Assembly (NCBI RefSeq): GCF_036370855.1
Contig: NC_088112.1
Location: 17,724,469-17,788,468, forward strand
Reading direction: 5' to 3'
DNA: 64,000 nt
Source: Dromaius novaehollandiae
Lineage: Eukaryota > Chordata > Aves > Casuariiformes > Dromaiidae
The position numbers were made by a program, and so were the translations under genes. Below, in pieces: positions 55,500 to 64,000 of the stretch. The notes under the pieces are model-generated. The model was not told where the DNA came from. It saw nothing but the letters and a program-made list of their open reading frames with translations, and made no database searches. Position 1 is the first letter of the stretch, and the number at the start of each line of letters is the position of its first letter.

Positions 55500-55745
55500 G
55501 TGTGAATATTTCTGATATTTGGTGGATGAGGCAGGGAATAACAGAGGCAAGCTGCAGCAAGCAAGGCACCTATTGGGCATTAGAAAAAGTGAGGCCAGTG
55601 ACTGGATTGCCTGGAAGAGGTGGAGCGGACAGTCTCCTTCTCCACAAATCTTTAAGAAGAGCCTGGATAATGTCTGTCAGAGCATTTTCCCCTGACTGAC
55701 AGGCTGAGGAAAGGGTTAGGTCACTTCTCCCGATCCTTCCCAGGC
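55500..55745 (+). mobile_element. Ancient CR1 LINE, 3' portion
   Basis: ACTGGATTGCCTGGAAGAGG, TCTCCTTCTCCACAAATCTT and TAAGAAGAGCCTGGATAATG match the 3' region of sauropsid CR1 (GGATTGCCTAGAGAGGTGGTGGAATCTCC.. TTTTTAAGAACAGG). It is much more diverged than the copy at 18.2 kb and lacks the clear terminal repeats. Confidence 0.7.
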
Positions 55746-56440
55746 CTATCTGTTGGTGGGGCTGGAGGTCCTGTGTATTTCAGAAGTGCTGTGTACAAAA
55801 TTATTCATTTCTTAGAGGTTTCCCAAACTAATATGCTTCTTACATTTCCTGGAAAAGTGGCATTTGGGGAATGTATTTTGTTATGAGGGTCAGAGATTAA
55901 CTCCCTTCTCCAAAACCCATAGCAACCTGACTTAAAAATCTCTGCTTGGAAATCTTTTAATCTTCCTGGGGTGCTTTTGACCACTTTCCAGGAATGTTCT
56001 GCTCTCTTTCCCATTCAGAGCTACTAAATATACACTCTGTTTGGGCTGCAGACCCTGGTCTATTTTTACATTTATTTCCAGCACGTTTTAACTTTTTTTC
56101 CCTTGATAGTACAATTTGGTCTGTACTTAAACGCAAAGCTCTTCTGCCCCCTTCTCCTGCCATCGCCGGATCTCAGCGCAACACTGGTGTTGCTTACAAG
56201 GCATTTATTATTCTGAGATATTTCTGTGTGGAAAAGTACTGTGTTAGCTTCTGTCTGACTGGAGATAGGGAGTTAAAACTGGAAAAAAAGTGGGCAGGGA
56301 AGAAAGGAAATCAGTTCTCCATATGAAAAGGAGTGATAAAGCAGCTTTCTACAGTCTCAACCCTGTTTGTAAATGGTTAAGAGTTTTGGGGCAGAAAATA
56401 CTGTAGTGGTAACGTGATTGCTGCCGTGTAGAAACGAAAA

Positions 56441-56545
56441 TTCCCGAGCTCTGTTTCTACTTGTGCCCCCGACTTGCTGTGTGACCTTCATTAAATTATT
56501 TCACCTCTCTGGACTGTGGTTTATCTGCCCCATAAACTGATGCAA
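56441..56545 (+). mobile_element. MIR-type SINE remnant
   Basis: In forward orientation it shows GAGCTCTGTTTCTACTTG, CTTGCTGTGTGACCTTCA, TTATTTCACCTCTCTGGACT and GTTTATCTGCCCCATAAA, the order of MIR (GCTGTGTGACCTTGGGCAAGT.. CCTCTCTGGGCCTCAGTTTCC). Confidence 0.7.
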
Positions 56546-59500
56546 TTGTATGCATAGAGCAGCAAATTCCTGCTTGTAGAGCATTTCTCGTTCCTCAGGG
56601 TTGAAATGGCCAATGGTTTCCCTGTGCAAGGTAGGAAACAAGTGTCTGCTTGCTTCTTCATTCTCCCTGTATGCTAAAATTCATCAGGGCTTTATTTGAT
56701 TAGGTGCAAGGAATATGCATTCACTGTTTACATTACTTGAATAGGAATGTCAAGAAATAGATTTTTTCATCGTTGTTGCTGCTGCTCTTGTCTTTGGGTT
56801 GTTTCTTTCTGGACTGGTGAAGATGTAAAGAAAAATAAAAAAGGAGCTGCGGGAATTTTCTGCGGCATGTGGCCAGTGAGGGATCTAGTCCACTTGTGAG
56901 CAATGACTTGATTAAGCTTACATGGCTCCACTTGACCTTCACATGGAAATTCACCCTTTAAATAATGTTTGCAGGTCTCTAGGGTCAAATCCAGGCTTCT
57001 GTGATGTAAAACATTACGAAGGAAATTGCCGTGTCATGAGCTGACAACATCTCGCTGGGCAGCACCGCTGAGACCGGAGCAGCACAGGTCTATCCTAGCC
57101 CTGCTTGGGCCCCTTGGAAAGGGTGGGCTTCGATCCCACAGCCATCAGGCCTTAAACGCAGGCTGAAACACTGCAAAGCTCGGTTCCCATGGGGAGGGCA
57201 ACCATCCTGCCCCATCGCTTTTGCTAACTAGTGCACAACATAGCAGCTAGCCTCACGCCACTTATTTATTTTTCCTCTGGGCATGGGCCGTGCTCTTTGA
57301 TAGCAACAGAGCTAAACCAGGCTCTCCAAATAGCACTGGTGCTGTAGGAATGGGGAGAAGAGAAATCCCAGCTCTGACTCTGTTACTGCAGAAACAAAAT
57401 CCTCACTCCACCAGGCTGGATGGTGCAGCAGAAATGTGGACCTGTGTTATGCGGCATTTTCAGCATTTAGGCAGGTGAAAGGGTTAAAGATGAAGCCAGC
57501 GCTTGTTCTTCCATGGCATTATCTGTATGATTGCTTTTCATATCTTGTTTACTGTGGTTAGCAGAGCAGCTATAATATAGAGTGCTAAGTGCAATAAATC
57601 TTGTCATTGTGAACAGCACACTTTTCATCAGAGCTCAAGGAATTGCAAGGTAAGCATTCAAAGGCAATCTATAGATTTAATTATATAGAAAGTCTAACCT
57701 GTGTAGATCTCAAAAGGAAATTATAATCGTGAAGATTACATTCTATTTGGTTTAATCTGTATTGCATATATTAGCTTATTTTAGTTCTTCTGAGGACAGA
57801 AACAATGGCACTGCCAGTGCAGAGTGTTTTCCATGGTTTAGTATCAGGACTGAACAGCCTAAGATGCTGGTAATTTAAGGGGTGAGCTTTTCCCTTTCTA
57901 TCTGACAGCTATCTATATAAATTTACACCCCTGCATTTTAAGAACTTCTCTGATGATTATTCTAATCCAAGAAATCCCCGCGGGTAAAGGAAACCATCTC
58001 TGATTTTATTCATTTACTGAAAGATAGGTCTATGACCACAAAGCAAAACTCTGTGCATCAGAGTGACAGGCCCAAATTGCCTTGCTTTCCCCGCTGCTGC
58101 TCCCGAGAGCTCAGCACAGGCACCGGGCAGCCAGCAACATGGGTCACTGCCGGGGGGACGTCTCTGTGCCCAGGGACAGGAGCACGGGGAGCCCGTTTAC
58201 ACTGTTAGTGAAAAGCACCCACATGAGCCCTAGGTGTTTGGGATTATAGAAGTTTTAGCAACTTTTAGAACATTCCTTCTTCGTAAAGCAGTTTGTAAGC
58301 TTGTAAAATGTAAATTGTAAATTTGTAAAACCCTGAAGGTTGAGAAGCGCTAACAGGCAGGTTTTGCTGGACGGGCTGGCCCGTGGTACAGGCTCTCAGG
58401 GGGACAAGACAGGCAGTTTTAGGGCTGTCTTCATTTGCTGGACACCTGGGGCTGGTGGGACCTCATTAGTTGCAATCCCAAAGCGTGAAAGGCCAAGGAC
58501 TCCCTGAGGCCAAAGGGAGGAGGAGATTTTGCAGGAGAGTCTCTTTACTCTCAAAATGCCCCAAGTGCTGGCTGAGGTGGTGCTTGACCCTCAGCAGACG
58601 GTGAGCACTCACCTCACTGTGCAGCTTTCCTTCCCCACCGCAAACCTTACGATGGCCTCAGAGGCAAAAGGAGGAACGTGCATGGGTGTCCCTGGGGCTG
58701 GCTTCCTTGGGAGATGCCAGTTCAGTGGACTCATGGTTTTAAGCAGACATTGGGGGTGGCTTTGATTTGGGCAGCATGGGCTGGTTCACAGCCATTTCCC
58801 AAGCTGAGGTGTGACTAGGGCTTGTGGTCCCAAGAAGGTCAAAGTCGATGGACTGATCAAAACAGAGAGATGGGTTGTCTTTGTCGGCCAGGGAAGAGAG
58901 CAAGCTGGGTTTAAACACTTGGCTCCTTATCTGCGGCTGCTCTGGAAGCCTTATAATGTTGTCCTTTGTTTGGAGAACCTGTTTTGGTCTTCTGAGCTCA
59001 TGAGAATTGCTCAGAAGCTCGTTGGTGGTACGTTAATTTTAAAGATGTGTCACTGAAGCATTTCACTTGAACACAAGTGGTTTATTCTGTTGAGTGCACT
59101 CCTACACACGTTTAGTCAGTAGATGGTTGCCCAATATGCCTTTAGGGGAAGGTATTGCTCAGAAACGAGTTTACCCAGGAAAGAGCATTAAAGCAGCCCA
59201 GCTGGGGAGAGATGCAGGAGATGCTGCCTGGGACACGTTTCTCACCCTAAGCCCAGAGAAGGGCCCGTGGGTGTTTGCACCTGCTTCCACTGACTCATTA
59301 GTACCTGAGTCAGGCGCCGTGTCCCGCGGCATCGCTATTGCCAAAGGGTTTCCAGGAGCGAGGCCCGTTTCTCCTCTTGCTCTCTTGCCTGCCACCCTTC
59401 AGTGCTGAGTGCAGGGCTCAGCGATCCCCAGGCTGCCCCACTTGCATCCCCAGCGCAAGGTAGGAGTCCAAACGGGTGAAAAACATTTTACGTGGCAGCC

Positions 59501-62500
59501 ACAGCTCTAACCAGCCACCACACAGGCGTTGCCACTGCCATGGGATGCTGCGTGGAGCTGGATACACCAGCACCCACCAAGGGACGCTCTGCAGGTCTGA
59601 CCCAGCGTCTGCACTGCCCTGTACCGCTCGTGCTGCCATGGGAAGGTGGGGGCCGTGGCTCAGCGAGGGAGACTGCTCCCTATTTAATTCATGAATAGAT
59701 AAACTCGAGGCAACTCGAAATGCCTCATACGTGCCTGAGAGCAGGTCACCTGCTGTGCCCGTACTTCGAATTGCTAATGCCAGCCCTCTATGCGGAGGAG
59801 TAGCTGTGCTCCTACCTCAGGAGCAAAGGCGAATCTGCACCCCATTTGTGGCACGGGGAAGAAACTGGAGCGGTTCAAAGCGGGTAAAGAGCCACCGACA
59901 TCAGCGGGATGGTGTCTGGTCACATCAGCCTGCTGGCCAGCTGTGTGCTGGGTCGCGTGCATTTTGGTTAACGTTGCGAGAGTTTTCCACAAGAGGGTGC
60001 TGATAAATGTAAGGGAAAATTGAGAAAACTGGCATTGGCTGAACTTGTCCAGTTTGTGCTGTAAAGCCATGAGCTTTCTGCCCTAGGAGCTCCCAGGCTG
60101 TAGGTAGCGAGAGCCTGAGCTGTGGATCTGCTCGCTGTGCTGCAGGTCCAGAAGATCCAGGACACAAGGACAAAGGAGCAGCCCTGCCGATTAAAGCAAT
60201 GCCAAATCAGTGCCAGCTTACTCTGCTATGCTAGGGGGTAAACTTTGATTCAGGAGATACTTCACAAGTGCTTGCGCCATCGGTGGCACGGGGAAGCTCG
60301 AGGACGGTGCTGGGTGGGAGAGGTGGGATCAGCCACACCATCATAATTCACCGTATTTGGGTTCCAGTCCTGCCCCTCCGTTGTGGTACTGCGCAAAGTC
60401 CCCTGACTCTGCAAACCACTGAATTGGTCCCGAGCTCCAGCTCGCCACCCTTCATCGGAGACAGGGTTTCGCTGCTTCACACTGTGGCTGGAAAGAAAGA
60501 AATAGCTGGTAACTGTAAAGTGCTCTGACTAAAGACAAGAGCAGCATAAATACCAGATCAAAACTAAGCAGTATATTTTCTCCCATCTTGCTAGCACAGA
60601 GTAAACTGTTAGAGATTGAAGCATGTTCTAAAATCACTAACAACTAGGCTTCCGCAACAAAATAAAATGCATGGATTTAATTAACACAAAACCATTTATT
60701 CCTATCCATAAACAACAGACACTGAGGATTTACTCCTGCAGCAGTGGCAGCAGTCGTCTTCTCCTTGAGATATCCTTGCCAAATCTACTGAATAATGGGC
60801 ACAGTAGATTGGATCTTGTACAATTAAGATGCTGAACAGTGCAAATTAAAAATAAAAGAAACTTCTGATAACTGTATCACTGATTAAATTTTGAATAATT
60901 ATTGCAGCTTATGCATGCTGATAACGGTGTCAAAAGCTAGGAATTCTCCTTTCAGAGCAGTCCGCACGTGACAGCAGCACACAGCTCAGTACCCAAAGCC
61001 GCAGTGACACCAGTAAGGTCACTGGACAGGATGATGGGCTGACCTAAGGAAACACCTTGGCAGGAATTTCAGCAACCCAGCTGCCCGCTGAATTAGGTCT
61101 GCTTGAAATTCAGGGATTTTTTTTTTTTTTAACATTAACATACATTTGAGTACCAGCATAATCTCAGAAACTAGTTGTTTTAATCATACACATGGTAAGA
61201 ACCAAAATCTGTAATTTCTTTGGGTGGTGGTGGGCAAATCCTGGCCTACGTTGTTTTAAGGAGAGGCTTTTGAAAGTTGTTTTTCACGCTCATCACCATC
61301 CTATGAAAAGAATTGATGCCAGCAGCTGTGCACACAGTGACTTCTGTGCCTTTTAATCCCACACCTGGAAGCAATTACAAAGAAAAGCAAAGAAGGACAA
61401 GCAAAGAGAGTAGATTCTCGTCTCTGAGACTCTCCTAGGACCTGCGGAGCCCACCTTGTGCATCTCTTCTATTCCTGCTGCTCCTCTTCCCTGCTGGGGA
61501 CAAGGCAAAGCCACCTGGGGTGACCTTCTAGCTGTCCTCGGTTTCAGCTGAGAAGGAAAATTTCTTCTCTGCTTCTTTGATAGAGATCTCAGTAGTGTCT
61601 CTGGCCCAGGATCGATAGTATGGCTAAATCAGGCATTGAGCTGTACCCTAATGCTTGCACGAACCTGAACTGCAAACCAGCCGAAGGGACGAGGAAGGGG
61701 CACTGTGAGGCTCTGGGGATCCTCAGCCCTGTCCTCGTCGTTGCTCTCGATGAGCAGGGTGCAGAAGTCGGTTTGTCTGAAAACCATACATTTTAGAGCG
61801 CAGACCTTAACCCAAAATGTGGCCAGGAGACTACTAGGGGCAGTGCTGAGCCCCCCCCCCATCTATTTCTTCCATGGGCTTTTATTAGGGCTGAGATTCC
61901 CGTCCCAGTTCAGGATCAGGCTCATGGGGCTGGTGCTCGGGGCTGCCTCGGGCCCTGGGTGCTGCTGGCTCTCTGCGCAGGTATTGGGCTGGATTAGTGA
62001 CAAATGGAGGCAATCATTGCCTGTGGCTAGATTAGACCATGCGGAGCTGGTTTGTAAATGGAGCGTTTTGTTAGTACGAAAGGAAAGGGATAGATATTAA
62101 TTGCTCTTTAGCGGTTTGTCATTTTTCATGTCTGTTATTGATGGAATAACAGTAACCTGAGCTAAAGCAGCGGAAGGGGGATGGGGGCCTGGAACAACCT
62201 GAAATCACAGGAGACCTCCCATGCTGGCTGGAAGCAGAGATGGGCTGCATTTTAAGCTGAAATTTTTCCAGCAGATTTGCCAATATCCAAAGGTTTCATG
62301 AATTCTTCTCGGCTTCACCAAGCTGCTCATATAAAAATTTCTTTTGAAAGTCAAAACATTATTTTAACACCTTCAGAATGAACCATTTTGATATTTCTCC
62401 TTCAAATCTCTCACTTTACATTCCTTTCATTTCGAAAACCCCAGACTGGGGGAAAAACCAAACTTCGTTAAGCCCCAAACCAAGAGCAGATGAAAATATT

Positions 62501-64000
62501 TTGGTCAAAACAGAGAAGAGGATTGCATTTGATTCCTGAAAGTTTTTCAGCTTCTCTTTTCTGTCTTTCTTCCAGCAGAGTTGCTTTCTTTTTGTCTTTT
62601 GGGGGAATTGCAAATGAAATCAATTATTTTTCCTGCTGGGTACCAGCTACTCTGTTGCAGTAGCGATAGTGAGTTTACGGCTGTTAGACCCAACGGACCC
62701 TTGAGCATGGACAGAGGTTAAATGGAAAATGACGGCACTTTGGTCTGTGCTGAATCCAACCAAACATCTTTATTATCATCTCAGACCAGCTCTGGGGAGG
62801 GAAATCTTAATTACCCAAATATGTATTCATTTGATAATTCAAGTAATTTAGCGGGTGGAATTAACAATAAAGAGGCAATGCCATTTTTACAGCAATGGTA
62901 CTAGGCGTGCTATTTGCAGTTCAGAGAGGAGCAATAGGCAGGTACACATATTCAAGGAATGTATTAAATTTCTCATAAACAGTAGGAGGAACTGAATCAT
63001 TCAGGTTGTATTCTTTTGCCCTTTACAGGTAGATGCATATGGTCCTGTAGAGAATTACGGCCTCTTTTTGATGCGGATATACAACAGCCGTTGGTCTGGG
63101 TAAAGTCCAGGGGAGAACAGAGTACGTCAGACTTGCTTTTGCTGTGAATTTACAGAAAGCTTTGACCTTAAAGGCAATAGCATAGCTTTGGTCTGTCTGT
63201 TTGCACTTTGCATTGCTCCGTGATCTTGCTTAGCTCTCAGCGTGCTCTTCCACTTATACGTGCACTTCCAATAATCCTCTCTCTGTGCTTCAGTCTCTTC
63301 TCTCTTTTCCTCCAGTCTCGGCGTTCCTGGCAGTTGCAGCAGGTCAGGCTGTCCAAGAGCTGATAGACAAAACAACTGCATGTCCTAGCTATCTTTAAAC
63401 GTAGGAAAGATAGAGTTTTTCTAGGAGAAAGGGCTTTGCTGCTCTGCTCTAAGCAGCGCTTGTGTTTCACATCCCAGAAATGCCCACACTTCTCCCTGGA
63501 AGCAGAGCTGGGAAAAGCTTTCTCTAAAGAGACCCAACAGCAAACAGTCATTGAAATACATCTCCTTTTTTTTCTTTTTGCTGCTTCCCTTCCCCTCACT
63601 TCTGATGTAAATCATAATTTGGCCCGACACCTGGTGCCAGCCACCTATGTCACATGTGTGATTAAAATTCCTCGCCCTGCCTGGGCCCATTAACCCCATT
63701 TTCCACCCACAGCTCCAGGAGCGGCTGCTGTCTCGCTACACAGCAGGTATTCCCGTGTCCTAGGGCGAGGGAAGGAGACTTGCCCTCACAAAAAAACAGA
63801 TGATATGGAATGAATTGGTTGCACGGGGCGGCTTTCATGGGGCCCTCGGAGGTATCGGCCCTGTCTTTCCCAGGGTGTAGGAGGACGCTTGGCCCCGGCA
63901 CGGCTTTGGGCTTGTCTCACTCTGCTCCTCTCCCTCATCCCCCCCAGCATGATAGTGCATTGGCTGTAGGAAGGAACTGGCTTATTGGGGCTCACACCCA

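Larger units (their letters stand above)
27881..64000. other. Large stretch without recognised genes
   Basis: Apart from the repeats and CpG patches listed separately, no exon of a known family, tRNA, rRNA or intact mobile element was recognised. Open frames are mostly 60-130 codons, overlap on both strands in GC-rich parts, and lack conserved-looking motifs. By human synteny RASGEF1C would follow MAPK9 on the + strand, so this could be its 5' region or first intron. Its catalytic-domain exons were not found. Confidence 0.5.

Noticed and set aside
27401..64000. Expected RASGEF1C coding exons
   Set aside because: I looked for the RasGEF and N-terminal signatures expected from human synteny and saw none, so the gene is not annotated here.
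27401..64000. Upstream RhoGAP or PH exons for the coiled-coil gene on the - strand
   Set aside because: No frame with RhoGAP-type motifs was recognised. Short exons could have been missed by eye.

Overview
The window is vertebrate nuclear DNA, most likely from a bird. The main anchor is MAPK9 (JNK2, c-Jun N-terminal kinase 2): ten exon positions can be read on the + strand with intact GT-AG boundaries and vertebrate exon sizes. A 5'-truncated CR1 LINE with the bird-type 3' end near 18.2 kb, an older CR1 near 55.6 kb, several worn MIR-type SINE copies and compact introns all fit a sauropsid, and a bird best. The species cannot be fixed from the sequence alone.

Layout. Positions 1-1327 are intron. 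From 1328 to 15446 the + strand carries MAPK9 from the codon for Cys41 to the stop. The first coding exon (residues 1-41) lies before the window. The exons sum to exactly what is needed for the 424-residue long isoform. Both mutually exclusive kinase-domain exons (alpha and beta types) are present at 6150-6221 and 6461-6532, and each ends in a minor-spliceosome (U12-type) donor. The last intron ends in two acceptors 5 nt apart that give the long and short C-terminal isoforms. The 3' UTR follows, to about 18.6-19.2 kb.

From about 19.2 to 25.6 kb no gene is recognised. A two-exon gene lies on the - strand at 25627-27349, convergent with MAPK9. It encodes a predicted 153-residue protein whose C-terminal half strongly resembles the C-terminal coiled coil of the FilGAP group of RhoGAPs (ARHGAP22/24/25), but no RhoGAP or PH domain is visible. 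This is the least expected gene in the window.

From 27.4 to 64 kb no coding exon is recognised with confidence. This part holds several CpG-rich patches (about 28.6-29.8, 32.25-32.88, 35.77-35.89, 36.53-36.74 and 37.3-37.46 kb), scattered MIR-like fragments, simple repeats and AT-rich unique stretches that could be conserved regulatory DNA. In human, RASGEF1C lies downstream of MAPK9 in the same orientation, so part of this region may be its promoter, 5' UTR or first intron. That is inference from synteny; no RASGEF1C coding sequence was found.

How it works together: MAPK9 is a stress-activated kinase whose isoform diversity comes from two splice choices that can both be read directly here. 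The neighbouring coiled-coil gene looks like a relative of a Rho-regulator oligomerisation segment. No functional link between the two is shown by the sequence.
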